64,000 nt of DNA from a bacterium. GTDB lineage: Bacteria; 4484-113; JAFGCY01. The notes under the pieces were generated by a model. The model was not told where the DNA came from. It worked only from the letters and a program-made list of their open reading frames with translations, and ran no database searches. Position numbers and translations under genes: made by a program. Below, in pieces: positions 25,156 through 33,522 of this stretch; position 1 is the stretch's first letter, and every line of letters starts with the position of its first letter. The DNA lies in NCBI GenBank assembly GCA_020440605.1, contig JAGRNT010000008.1, positions 120,319 to 184,318 on the forward strand. The letters run 5' to 3'.

Positions 25156-26580
25156 CTACTTCAGCAGGCGGCTGATCTGGGTGACGGTCTGCTCGACGTA
25201 GGGGTCCTCCACGATCTCACCGGCGATCTTGTTCGCGCCGTGGCTGATCGTGGAATGGTCGCGGCCGCCGAGTTCGTTGCCGATCTGGCTGAGCGTGAGG
25301 TTCGTGTACTCGCGGGCGAGGTACATCACCACCATCCGCGCCAGGGCCACGCGCTTGGAGCGGTTCGGGCTGAGCAGCAGCTGCTCGCTGACGTTGAAGT
25401 ACTCCCCGACCACGCTGATGATCTGCTTGATCGAGAGTTCCTGGCGGAAGCCGCCGGTGTCGATGAAGTCCGCCAGCACGCGCGCCGCGACCTCGACGGT
25501 CGGCGGGTTGTTGCTGATGTCGCAGAAGGCCAGCAGGCGGATCAGCGAGCCCTCGAGCTCACGCACGTTGCTGGAGACCTTCTCGGCGATGAAGCTGCAG
25601 ACATCCTCTGGCAGGCGGACCTGTTCGGCCTCGGCCTTCTTCTGTAGGATGGCGATGCGCGTCTCGAGGCTCGGCTCGTCCACGTCGGCCACGAGCCCCA
25701 TGCTGAAGCGACTGACGAGCCGGTCCTCCATGCCCTTCAGCGTGCGCGGCGGGCGGTCGCTGGAGATCACGATCTGCTTGCCGTCCTCCACCAGGTGGAT
25801 GAAGGTGTGGAAGAACTCGATCTGCGTCTCGGTCTTGCCGGAGAGGAACTGGATGTCGTCAATCAGCAGTGCATCCGCATCGCGGTAGCGGTTGCGGAAG
25901 TCGCTCATGCGCCCGGTGCGCACATGCTCGATGAAGTCGTTGGTGAATTTCTCGCTCGTGACGTAGATCACATGCGCGGCGTTGTTGCGGCGCCAGATCT
26001 CATTGCCGATGGCCTGCATCAGATGCGTCTTGCCGAGGCCCACGCCGCCGTAGATGAACAGCGGGTTGTAGCTCTGGCCGGGGTTCTGCGCGACCTGCAG
26101 GCAGCTGGAATAGCAGAAGGTATTGTTGCTGCCGACCACGAAACTGTCGAAGGTGAAGCGCGGGTTGAGCAGCGGGCGGCGCACGCGCTGTTCCTCAGCC
26201 TGCATGCGGCGCTCAGCCTGGCCGAAGCCGGCGCGCTCGGAGCCGAACTGGTCCTCGGCATCCAGCAGGATCGGACCGGAAACGGGAGCGGATGGTGCAG
26301 TGGAGATGCCGGCATTCTGGCCGACGGCGGCGGGGGTGGAAACACTGACACTGACGGTGGCGGGACGCCCGAGGATCAGGCTCGCCAGCTCATTGAGCAG
26401 GTCCGCATACTGGTCCAGCAGCCAGCCCTTCAGCACCTCATTGGAGATCGTCAGATGCAGGACGTCCTGTTCGATGCCCCGGATCCCGAGGGGACGTACC
26501 AGCAGCTCGTACTTCGGCCGGGACAATTGTCCGCCGAGCTGCTCCTTCATCATGCTTAAGACATCTGCCGCACTTGTCAC
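25156..26580 (-). CDS. dnaA: Chromosomal replication initiator protein DnaA
   Basis: This AAA+ ATPase binds DnaA boxes and opens the replication origin. The 474-residue protein has the four usual domains: an N-terminal interaction domain, a linker, the AAA+ module (Walker A GGVGLGKTH near residues 176-184; Walker B LLIDDIQFL) and a C-terminal DNA-binding domain with the signature GGRDHSTISHGANKI. The start is a GTG at 26580. dnaN, rnpA and rpmH, often next to dnaA, are absent; neighbours are a pilin-like gene upstream and a 369-bp tandem repeat downstream. One DnaA-box-like TTCTCCACA lies at 26653-26661, but there is no box cluster here. GGAGGT-frame hairpins abut the stop. Confidence 0.97.
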   Translation of the reverse strand: MTSAADVLSMMKEQLGGQLSRPKYELLVRPLGIRGIEQDVLHLTISNEVLKGWLLDQYADLLNELASLILGRPATVSVSVSTPAAVGQNAGISTAPSAPVSGPILLDAEDQFGSERAGFGQAERRMQAEEQRVRRPLLNPRFTFDSFVVGSNNTFCYSSCLQVAQNPGQSYNPLFIYGGVGLGKTHLMQAIGNEIWRRNNAAHVIYVTSEKFTNDFIEHVRTGRMSDFRNRYRDADALLIDDIQFLSGKTETQIEFFHTFIHLVEDGKQIVISSDRPPRTLKGMEDRLVSRFSMGLVADVDEPSLETRIAILQKKAEAEQVRLPEDVCSFIAEKVSSNVRELEGSLIRLLAFCDISNNPPTVEVAARVLADFIDTGGFRQELSIKQIISVVGEYFNVSEQLLLSPNRSKRVALARMVVMYLAREYTNLTLSQIGNELGGRDHSTISHGANKIAGEIVEDPYVEQTVTQISRLLK

Positions 26581-26677
26581 CAGTATTACCCCGTTGCCCG
26601 ATATCCGCCGCAGGGTTCCGAAAAGGCCACCCTACAACCGGAAATGATAGCAGTTCTCCACAATCGATTCAATACAT

Positions 26678-27097
26678 CTATGAATCGTCGGGGCGGATCT
26701 CACCGGTCTGATCGACCTTGTACTTCGTGCCGTCCGGCAGCTCGGCGAAGATCACATAGAAGTTCTTCTGCTCCTCCAGCGGGCCCGTGAACTTGATGCC
26801 TTCAACTATGGACACGTCGGACTTGAAGCGCAGGTCGAAATTGCTGCGCACCTGCTCGTCCTCCGCCAGCACGCTGAACGGCACATACTTGTTGTTGATG
26901 GCGAAATACTGCTGCTCGAGGTTGTGCAGATACTGCAGCTGCTGCTTGGCGAAGCTGATCGTGGCCTCCTCCTCATTCTGGCTGAGGGTCGGCAGGGCGA
27001 TGAAGATCAGCACGCCGACGATGGCGAGCATGATCATCAGCTCCAGCAGGGTCAGGCCCTGCGGCCGTGACGGGAAGTTCCGGTTCAGCATCCTCAC
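26678..27097 (-). CDS. Type IV pilin-like protein with prepilin N-terminus
   Basis: The 139-residue protein carries a type III (prepilin) signal: a short basic leader, then QGLTLLELMIMLAIVGVLIF. This fits cleavage after glycine and has the glutamate at mature position 5. The rest (about residues 40-139) is a small globular domain. Such proteins are major or minor pilins or type II secretion pseudopilins, processed by prepilin peptidase and inserted in the inner membrane. No other pilus genes are nearby. The GTG start at 27097 is preceded six bases upstream by TAGAGT; an ATG two codons later is the alternative. The next gene upstream, trxB, ends 28 bp away. Confidence 0.85.
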   Translation of the reverse strand: MRMLNRNFPSRPQGLTLLELMIMLAIVGVLIFIALPTLSQNEEEATISFAKQQLQYLHNLEQQYFAINNKYVPFSVLAEDEQVRSNFDLRFKSDVSIVEGIKFTGPLEEQKNFYVIFAELPDGTKYKVDQTGEIRPDDS

Positions 27098-27125
27098 AGC
27101 GAGACTCTAGCAGCTGCGCGGCAGT

Positions 27126-28106
27126 TCAGTCCCCGGCCGCGCCCACGAGTTCAGTCTCCTCCTCCATGGCGGAGAGGTATTCGCGGATGTCGATCGCCGC
27201 CGTGGCCCCGTTGCCCGCGCTGATCACCATCTGCTTGAGGCTGCCCTTGATGATGTCCCCGGCCGCCCAGATTCCCGGGCAGCTGGTGCGCATGTGGCCG
27301 TCGACCACGATGTAGCCTTCCTCGTCGGTGTCGATCAGGTGCGAAACGAAGCCGGAGGCCGGTTCATAGCCGATGAAGCCGAACACGCCGTCGGTCTTCA
27401 TGTCGCTCAGTTCCCCGGTTTCGGTGTGGCGCAGCTTGACGCCGTTCACCGTACCGTTGCCGTAGATCTCCTCCACGGTGTAGTTGGTCATTTCCTTCCA
27501 GTTCTCCTTGCCACGGGCCCGGCGCTTGGCGAGCTCGGTGGCACGGAAGTTGTCGCGGCGGTGTACGAGTGTCACGGAGCGCCCGAACTGGGTCAGGAAC
27601 AGACCCTCCTGGAAGGCCGACTCACCGCCGCCCACGACCACGATGTCCTTGTCGCGGAAGAAGGCTCCGTCGCAGGTGGCGCAGTAGCTTACGCCGCGTC
27701 CGTAGAATTCCTCCTCGCCGGCGGCGGGCAGGCGGCGCGGCGCGGAACCGCAGGCCACGACGATGCTGCGTGCGCGGATCTGCTTGCCATCGCTGAGATT
27801 GACGAGGAAGTCGCTGCCGCCGGTATCACGCTCAATCTTCAGTACATCCTTGTAGAGGAACTCCGTGCCGAACTTCTTGACCTGGGCTTCCATCTTCTGG
27901 GTCAGGTCCAGCCCGGAGGCGAAGTCCACCGCCGGATAGTTCTCCACTTCATGCGTGAGCGCGATCAGTCCGCCCACGAACTGCTTCTCGATTATCAGGG
28001 TGGAGAGATCGGCGCGGCTGGTGTATAGCGCGGCACCCATGCCGCCCGGTCCGCCGCCCACGATCACGGTATCCCAGCGTTTGCTGAGCATTTCCTCATA
28101 CTGCAT
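27126..28106 (-). CDS. trxB: Thioredoxin reductase (NADPH)
   Basis: The 326-residue flavoprotein reduces thioredoxin with NADPH in the cytoplasm. It has an N-terminal FAD-binding GGGPGGMGAALY, the redox-active CATCDG motif (near residues 141-146), an NADPH-binding GGGESAFQEG followed by HRRDNFRA, and a C-terminal FAD motif (GIWAAGDI) before GNGATAAIDIREYLS. Length and motif order are typical of low-molecular-weight TrxB. GGGAGGA precedes the ATG, and a strong promoter lies at 28157-28185. The thioredoxin partner is not in the window. Confidence 0.96.
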   Translation of the reverse strand: MQYEEMLSKRWDTVIVGGGPGGMGAALYTSRADLSTLIIEKQFVGGLIALTHEVENYPAVDFASGLDLTQKMEAQVKKFGTEFLYKDVLKIERDTGGSDFLVNLSDGKQIRARSIVVACGSAPRRLPAAGEEEFYGRGVSYCATCDGAFFRDKDIVVVGGGESAFQEGLFLTQFGRSVTLVHRRDNFRATELAKRRARGKENWKEMTNYTVEEIYGNGTVNGVKLRHTETGELSDMKTDGVFGFIGYEPASGFVSHLIDTDEEGYIVVDGHMRTSCPGIWAAGDIIKGSLKQMVISAGNGATAAIDIREYLSAMEEETELVGAAGD

Positions 28107-28156
28107 TGCCCGTTCCTCCCTGAATATACATGCTTACTTATTTCAATACCCTTCGA

Positions 28157-28185
28157 ATTATAAATACATTTTTGCCGCAGTGCAA
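28157..28185 (-). promoter_or_regulatory. Sigma-70-type promoter of trxB
   Basis: On the minus strand TTGCAC is separated by 17 bp from a perfect TATAAT. The transcript would start about 45 nt before the trxB ATG. Confidence 0.85.
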
Positions 28186-28237
28186 GTAATTCGAGAAAAA
28201 TCGAAGTATTTGGACGGAGATTCAGCGAGGTGCGGAT

Positions 28238-28852
28238 TCAGCGCAGCAGCAGGCTCTGCCCGGCGCTGAGCCGGTAGCCATCCAGGCTGAAATGTGCGAA
28301 ATGATGATGGCCGAAGCGCTGACAGTCGCCACTGAGGGTCAGGCCCTGCAGCTGTAGCAGCTCGCCGTCCTGCAGGTGCAGGATCAGACTGGTGGGGTTG
28401 GCATCTGCCAGCGCGGGATCGAGATCCAGGCTCAGGGAGTTCAAGCCTGCTTGCAAGCCATTCAGCTCCAGGCTCGTGATCAGCCCGTTGTCATGATTGT
28501 AAAGGCTCAGCTCCAGCACGCCCGCAGGCGCGGAGCCCAGCTCCAGCTCAAGCTGCAATGCCCCACTGCGGAAACCCTCCGGGCAGGATCGCCAGATTCC
28601 GCTGGGGTTCTGCTCGCGGCGGGACTGGCTGATGCCGGCACGGCGGTTGCCGAGGATGCTGTCGGCGAACTGGCTGTTGCTCAGGCTGAGCTGCCAGGCC
28701 AGATCCCGGCGGCGGTAGGCCTCAAGTTTCCAGGGGGCGAAGCTGCGGGCGGCGTGGATCACCGCTGTCTGCTGAGCTGCGTTGTCCGTGGCCAGGGCGT
28801 GAAGCGGACTGGCCGCAAGCAGGAAAAGTGTCAGTATCAGAATGCGTGCCAT
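28238..28852 (-). CDS. Secreted protein of unknown function
   Basis: The product (204 residues from the ATG at 28852) begins with a signal peptide (MARILILTLFLLAASPLHAL) with a likely signal peptidase I site after HALA. The mature part is beta-rich, with repeated L-x-L-x-L strands (GALQLELELGSAPAGVLELS, LNSLSLDLD), and ends with a histidine cluster (FGHHHFAHF). I do not recognise the family; it is probably periplasmic or secreted. TACATT lies seven bases before the ATG, with TGGCAA 17 bp further upstream, so the transcript may be leaderless. A TTG at 28861 is a less likely start. Confidence 0.7.
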   Translation of the reverse strand: MARILILTLFLLAASPLHALATDNAAQQTAVIHAARSFAPWKLEAYRRRDLAWQLSLSNSQFADSILGNRRAGISQSRREQNPSGIWRSCPEGFRSGALQLELELGSAPAGVLELSLYNHDNGLITSLELNGLQAGLNSLSLDLDPALADANPTSLILHLQDGELLQLQGLTLSGDCQRFGHHHFAHFSLDGYRLSAGQSLLLR

Positions 28853-28955
28853 TACTGACAATGTACCTAAATGCCGCGCACTTTGCCATGTATTTGACAG
28901 GAACTACAGGATTATTTCGCCTGTTCTTCACCGCCGCAGGGCAGCCGGGCCCTGA

Positions 28956-29672
28956 TCAGGGCACGATCCAGCTGGCATCCTCGGGATCCCCGCGGAAGCC
29001 CGCGAAGAGCTGCACCCACTGCTCGGTGTGCAGGCCGCCGGCGCTGTCGTAGTAGACACCGATCCCGATATGCGTGAAGGAGGGATTGAGGATGTTGGCG
29101 CGGTGGCCGCTGCTGCCCATCCAGGCGATCAGCACCTCCTGCGGAGTGCGCTGGCCGGCCGCCACGTTCTCGCCCGCCGTGTCGTAGTAGGCGGTCTGCA
29201 CGGCATTCATGCGGTCGAAGGGCGAGAGGCCGTAGCCCTGGGAAGTATGGCTGAAGTAGTCGCGCAGGCCCATGTCGCGGGCATGCGCCTGGGCCACGTA
29301 GTCCAGGTGGCGGCTGCGCTCAAGCGGGGGCAGGCCGTAGCGCTCGCGCTCGACATTCGTGAGTCTGAGCACCTCATCGGCCCAGCCCGCGAGGCTGAGG
29401 TTCTGGTAGGCCGCGTCGGCATCGCTGCTGTCCGGCAGGCTCAGGTAGGCATCCTTGACCCAGCTCGTGGCCGCATCATCGGAGGCCGGACTGTTGTCGG
29501 AGAAGCTCTCCGCGGGAGGCCGGCTGAAGGGCAGGAGCGAGCTGCCGCCGCCGTTGCCATTGCCGGAGCCGTTGTCCGCGATGAAGATCTCGCTGCCGCC
29601 TCCGCCGCCGCAGGCCGCAAGCAGCCAGGCTGCCAGCAGCAGTACCGTGCCGTTCTTCCATGAATTGCGCAT
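28956..29672 (-). CDS. CAP/SCP-domain lipoprotein (copy 1)
   Basis: The 238-residue lipoprotein has the signal LLLAAWLLAAC, a glycine/asparagine-rich linker, then a bacterial CAP (cysteine-rich secretory/antigen 5/PR-1-like) domain at about residues 90-230. CAP hallmarks are HARDMGLRDYFSHTSQGYGL, GENVAAGQRTPQEVLIAWM, SSGHRANILNPSFTHIGIGV and WVQLFAG. The conserved histidines and glutamate that form the CAP cavity are present. The role of bacterial CAP proteins is mostly unknown. The stop codon lies in the palindrome GCCCTGATCAGGGC (28949-28962). A paralogue follows immediately upstream, at 29775-30506. Confidence 0.92.
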   Translation of the reverse strand: MRNSWKNGTVLLLAAWLLAACGGGGGSEIFIADNGSGNGNGGGSSLLPFSRPPAESFSDNSPASDDAATSWVKDAYLSLPDSSDADAAYQNLSLAGWADEVLRLTNVERERYGLPPLERSRHLDYVAQAHARDMGLRDYFSHTSQGYGLSPFDRMNAVQTAYYDTAGENVAAGQRTPQEVLIAWMGSSGHRANILNPSFTHIGIGVYYDSAGGLHTEQWVQLFAGFRGDPEDASWIVP

Positions 29673-29774
29673 GCCATAAAGTCCCAGGGCAGGTTGCCAT
29701 GCAGATACTAACCGCGCGGAATCTGAGTGTCAGGGACACTTCATGGCGATTTCAACGGAGACTGCGGCTTTTGA

Positions 29775-30506
29775 TCAGGGCTCAATCCAGCTGTGGGCAT
29801 CCGGGTCGCCGTTGAAGCGGGCGAAGACCTGCACCCAGTAGATGTTGTAGGGACCGCTGCCGGCATCGTAGTAGCAGCCGATCCCGACGTAGTCGTAGTC
29901 GTCATGCAGGATGTTGCTTCTGTGCCCGGCGCTGTTCATCCAGGTGTTCATCACGGCCTCCGGCGTCTGCTGGTTGCCGGCGATGTTCTCGCCCATGAAG
30001 TTGTAGGGGGCGGGATCAATGGCATCGAGGCGCTGGAAGTACTGCAGGCCGTAGCCCTCGGTGTCGTGGGAGAAGTAGTCGCGCAGAGCCATGTCACGGG
30101 CATGCGCCTGGGCCAGGTTGTCAAGATGCGCATCGCGCGCCAGCGCGGGCTTGCCGTTGGCAGCGCGCTCGGTGTTGACGATCGCGAACACGCTGTCGGC
30201 ATAAGCCTGGAGCGAGCTGTTCTGGTAGGGGCCGTCGGCGTCCGTCACATCCGGCAGGGTGTGGTAGACATCCTTGAGCCAGGAGGTGGTGTTGTCATCA
30301 CCGGCCGGGCTGAGGTCCTGGAAGCTCTCCACGGGCGGAATCGTCAGGCCGCCGCCGTTGTTGCCACCGCCACCGCCGTTGTTGCCGCCGCCGTTATTGT
30401 TGTTGTTGATGGGCGGTGTGCTGCCGCCCCCGCCGCAGGCGGATAGGCAGCCCAGCAGGGCCAGGGCAGCCAGGGCAGCGGGGATGGTCCGCAGTGAGAG
30501 ATGCAT
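29775..30506 (-). CDS. CAP/SCP-domain lipoprotein (copy 2)
   Basis: The 243-residue paralogue of 28956-29672 has lipoprotein signal LLGCLSAC, a low-complexity N/G linker (PINNNNNGGGNNGGGGG) and a CAP domain (HARDMALRDYFSHDTEGYGL, GENIAGNQQTPEAVMNTWM, SAGHRSNILHDDYDYVGIGC, WVQVFARF). I chose the ATG at 30506, six bases after GGAG, instead of an upstream in-frame start, because it begins the signal peptide. The two CAP genes are 103 bp apart on the same strand and probably arose by tandem duplication; a third, divergent CAP protein lies at 59631-60518. Confidence 0.92.
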   Translation of the reverse strand: MHLSLRTIPAALAALALLGCLSACGGGGSTPPINNNNNGGGNNGGGGGNNGGGLTIPPVESFQDLSPAGDDNTTSWLKDVYHTLPDVTDADGPYQNSSLQAYADSVFAIVNTERAANGKPALARDAHLDNLAQAHARDMALRDYFSHDTEGYGLQYFQRLDAIDPAPYNFMGENIAGNQQTPEAVMNTWMNSAGHRSNILHDDYDYVGIGCYYDAGSGPYNIYWVQVFARFNGDPDAHSWIEP

Positions 30507-30630
30507 CGGAAGCTCCAGGAATGTGATGCCCTGATCATATACCAGGACTGACTGTGATGCCAGTGCATGCCAGGGCCGGGACCGCACTCGGTCCCGGCCC
30601 CCCCTTGTACTGTCCCTATGTCCCCGTGGA

Positions 30631-30779
30631 GTGGTCAGTGGGCAGTGGTCAGTGGGCTGACAGAAACAGAATCAGAATGAGAATCAGGTCTGGTTCTGCG
30701 GAAACAGATAGATCGGGTCTGCTGCTTCTGATTCTGCAGACTGCTTCCATCTGACCTCTGACTACTGACCACTGACCAC
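30631..30779. repeat. Inverted pair of GGTCAGTG-word arrays
   Basis: The left arm (30631-30661) repeats GTGGTCAGTGG-like words; the right arm (30751-30779) repeats CTGACCACTGACC, its reverse complement. Inside, AGAATCAGAA and TTCTGATTCT form a second pair. The whole is a nested inverted repeat of about 150 bp. Confidence 0.8.
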
Positions 30780-30850
30780 AGATCGCCAGGCTGACAGCCC
30801 GGCCTGCGCGGGCCCACTGCATCCTGCCTGCGGCGGGATGCAGCTCCCCT

Positions 30851-30880
30851 GGTCAGTCCTGCTGCGCGGGACTGACCTCC
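30851..30880 (-). repeat. GGAGGT-frame hairpin just after the rtcB stop
   Basis: On the minus strand GGAG precedes GGTCAGTCC, a 9-base loop and GGACTGACC: a perfect 9-bp stem. It begins three bases after the TGA of rtcB, in the sense of that gene. The loop is longer than in other members. Confidence 0.65.
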
Positions 30881-30883
30881 GTG

Positions 30884-32152
30884 TCAGTCGACGGCGTTGT
30901 CAGAACTCTTCAGCGTGATCACCGGTGAAAGCCTGTGGACGACCTTCACGAGGTCCTGCTGGCGGGCCATCACCTCATCGATGTCCTTGTAGGCCTGCGG
31001 CGTCTCATCGATGCAGCCGCTGTCGGCCTGCGTAAAGGTCCCGCTCAGACTCGTTGCCATGTCCTCGGCGCTGAACTCACGCTTCGCCTGGGTACGGCTC
31101 ATCGCCCGTCCCGCGCCGTGGCTGCAGGAATGGAAGGAGTCCGGGTTGCCCAGCCCCTCCACGATGTAGCTCGCCGTGCCCATGCTGCCCGGGATGATCC
31201 CCGGCTGGCCGGCCCGCGCCGCGGTCGCTCCCTTGCGGTGGACCAGCACGTTCCTGCCGAAATGGTTCTCCATCGCGGCGAAGTTGTGCGGCAGGTTGAG
31301 CATCCGCTCCTCCTCGAACTCCAGCTCCAGTGCGCCAAGCGCCGAGCGCAGCATCTCCTTGCGGTTGAACAGGGCATACTGCACCGCCCACTGCATGTCG
31401 GCAAGGTAGTCGCGGCCATCCTCGCTGTCAGTCGGCAGCCAGTTCAGGCTCTGCGGGGCCTCGCTCTTCCACTGCGCATTCAGCTCACGCGCGCGGCGGT
31501 CGTAGTGCCCGGCGAGGCGCAGGCCGATGTTGCGCGAGCCTGAGTGCACCATGATCCAGACATTGCCATGTTCATCACGCTGCGCCTCCAGGAAGTGGTT
31601 GCCACCGCCGAGCGTGCCCGCCTGGCGGATCATCTGCTCATGCAGCGAGCGGAACTTCCGCCCGGTCTCCAGGCCCCCGGCGGCACGCGGCTGCTGGTGC
31701 CAGTCCTCGCTGCCGAAGTGCTCGACGGCCCGCGCCTCACGCTCCGGGCCGCCCTGATTGCCGCGGCGGTCGCGATCATGGCAGGAGAAGCCCACCGGCA
31801 CCGCCTCCGCGGTGCGCGCGAGCCAGCCCTGCCAGAATTCGCGCGTTGCCATTTCGCCCTCGAAGCTCAGCCCGGTGTTGATGGCCGCCATTCCGCAGCC
31901 GATGTCCACACCGACGCAGTTCGGCACGACGGCGCCCTCGAGCGCCATCACGCTGCCGACGGTCGCGCCCTTGCCGTAGTGGCAGTCCGGCATGATCGCC
32001 AGGTGGCGGTAGAGCTGCGGCATCGTTGCCATCCTGCGGATCTGCTCGGCGGCGCTGCCCTCCAGGGCGGAGGCGTCCGCCCAGCAGCGGGCGAAGCGGC
32101 CGTTGCCGCAGTCAATCACCTGGTGCGTTGATTCATGTCCCATGATCTCCAT
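30884..32152 (-). CDS. rtcB: RtcB family RNA ligase
   Basis: RtcB joins RNA 2',3'-cyclic phosphate (or 3'-phosphate) ends to 5'-hydroxyl ends, using GTP and Mn(II), in tRNA or RNA repair. The 422-residue protein keeps the metal-binding and catalytic residues: PDCHYGKGATVGS, GVDIGCGM, GGGNHFLE, VHSGSRNIG, LPHNFAAMENH and, near residue 341, the SCSHGAGRAMSR motif with the histidine that is guanylylated. No archease gene or RtcR/RtcA is adjacent. The ATG at 32152 follows AAGGAAAA. The neighbour downstream in transcription is the CAP lipoprotein block; upstream is a repeat-rich spacer. Confidence 0.95.
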   Translation of the reverse strand: MEIMGHESTHQVIDCGNGRFARCWADASALEGSAAEQIRRMATMPQLYRHLAIMPDCHYGKGATVGSVMALEGAVVPNCVGVDIGCGMAAINTGLSFEGEMATREFWQGWLARTAEAVPVGFSCHDRDRRGNQGGPEREARAVEHFGSEDWHQQPRAAGGLETGRKFRSLHEQMIRQAGTLGGGNHFLEAQRDEHGNVWIMVHSGSRNIGLRLAGHYDRRARELNAQWKSEAPQSLNWLPTDSEDGRDYLADMQWAVQYALFNRKEMLRSALGALELEFEEERMLNLPHNFAAMENHFGRNVLVHRKGATAARAGQPGIIPGSMGTASYIVEGLGNPDSFHSCSHGAGRAMSRTQAKREFSAEDMATSLSGTFTQADSGCIDETPQAYKDIDEVMARQQDLVKVVHRLSPVITLKSSDNAVD

Positions 32153-32681
32153 GTCGTTTTCCTTGGTTTTCGCTGTATCCCGTCGTCACGGAATGAGAAT
32201 ACATGCGCGCGCGAAGCTATTGTTGGTAGCGTGGAGTGCGGTCTGCCGGCTGGTGTCGTCCTGTTCAGGACGGCCGGCTATCTATCGAGGAGATATCGGA
32301 GTATGGCCGACCCGGATTGCCGCACTGCACATGGCTTGCTGTTTCGCTTCACTGCTTTCATGCTGCACCTCCGGGTGGAATATCCCCGCCAATGGCAGGG
32401 TCGAGGGATTATACCCGTGATTCAGGAGTTGTCAAGCAGATTCAGGGAGCAGTTGGCAGTAAGCGGTTGGCAGGCTGAGAGCCTGACATTATGCAGCGAG
32501 CGCTGCCGAATTGTCGCGTGGCTTGTGCGGGCCTACTGCATCCTGCTTCGCGGGATTCAGCTCCTTTGGTCAGTCCGCCTCCGGCTGGGACTGACATCAG
32601 ACCACTGGCTCCCGATTACTGACCACTGACCACTGACCACTGACTACTGATGTCCGGCGGCATGATGCCGCCGCTACCGTT
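32153..32681. repeat. Repeat-rich spacer between rtcB and 32729-33379
   Basis: It contains a GCAGTTGG/GCGGTTGG-word array (32447-32478), a GTCAGTCC...GGACTGAC hairpin (32574-32595), a CTGACCAC-word array (32615-32650) and the hairpin GGCGGCA-TGA-TGCCGCC (32657-32673). No gene is supported. Confidence 0.6.
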
Positions 32682-32730
32682 GTCCGGATAGCTCCGGACC
32701 TCCACTTGTCCGGATTGCTCCGGAGCTCCT
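32682..32730 (-). repeat. Two GGAGGT-frame hairpins abutting a stop codon
   Basis: On the minus strand: GTCCGGA-GCTA-TCCGGAC (32682-32699, preceded by GGAG) and TCCGGA-GCAA-TCCGGA (32709-32724, preceded by GGAG). The second directly follows the TAG stop of the gene at 32729-33379 and is nearly identical to the hairpin after dnaA. Confidence 0.8.
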
Positions 32731-33379
32731 ACTGGCGGCTGAGCAGGGTGCGCTTGATGTCGAGGTAGTAGCGCTTCTTGAGCGTGGGCTTCAGCATGTC
32801 AGCCGTGGCGAACAGCGGGGCCGGGTTGCAGACATGGCTCGAGAGCTTGCGCTGCATCTGGTTGGCAATCCCGTAGTCCATCGCGGGGCAGCTTTCATCG
32901 CTCGTGGGGTAGTCCATCTCCTTGAGACGGTCCACCGCCAGGCCGAGCATGTGGCTGTCGCGGCGGTAGAAGGCGATGTGGCTCATGCGGCTGGCGAGGT
33001 AGCCGCCCTCCCAGCCCTCGATGCGGGTGAAGGGCTCCAGGGTGTCGAGCTCACTCTCGCCGCTGGCGGCGACGACGTAGCGGCGCAGGCCTTCCTCATA
33101 CTCCGTCTCGGAATAGTCCTCATTGTTGAGCGCCGCCTGGGCGCAGAGGTTCTTGACGTATTCACCGCCGACGATGTCACTGACCTGGCAGACCGTGGCC
33201 AGCACCTTCCAGTCGGAGGGGCCGAACAGGCGCACGGTGGGCAGGCGCGGAATCGCGAGGTGCACGAGCTTGCCCATCAGGCGGAAGTCGAAGAAAACGT
33301 GCGGATTCGCCGCGAGATCAATCATCTCGAAGGTGAAATAGAAGTTGTGAAGCGGATTGCGGTCGGTGGTTTTACCCAT
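32729..33379 (-). CDS. Uncharacterised 216-residue protein
   Basis: Strong ribosome site (GGAGG six bases before ATG). The soluble product begins MGKTTDRNPLHNFYFTFEMI, has no signal peptide and no membrane helix, and is mixed alpha/beta by eye. Segments such as HLAIPRLPTVRLFGPSDW and GWEGGYLASRMSHIAFYRRD suggest a compact globular fold. I do not recognise the family. It precedes rtcB on the same strand but is separated by 576 bp of repeats, so co-transcription is unlikely. TATGAT is about 35 bp upstream of the start. Hairpin modules abut its stop codon. Confidence 0.7.
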   Translation of the reverse strand: MGKTTDRNPLHNFYFTFEMIDLAANPHVFFDFRLMGKLVHLAIPRLPTVRLFGPSDWKVLATVCQVSDIVGGEYVKNLCAQAALNNEDYSETEYEEGLRRYVVAASGESELDTLEPFTRIEGWEGGYLASRMSHIAFYRRDSHMLGLAVDRLKEMDYPTSDESCPAMDYGIANQMQRKLSSHVCNPAPLFATADMLKPTLKKRYYLDIKRTLLSRQ

Positions 33380-33522
33380 TCCATTCCTCCCTCGTCAGAT
33401 TGCCCGGGATTAAATCATAACAATTTTCTGCGAATATTTCCATATTCACTTGATGGGTATTGGCGGCGGTTCAAGAGTTCCACACAAAAGGCCCACGCAC
33501 AGGGGCCGGAAGGCAGGCCGGA

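Noticed and set aside
26581..26677. Replication origin immediately upstream of dnaA
   Set aside because: Only one imperfect DnaA-box-like TTCTCCACA was found, with no box cluster and no AT-rich unwinding stretch of note.
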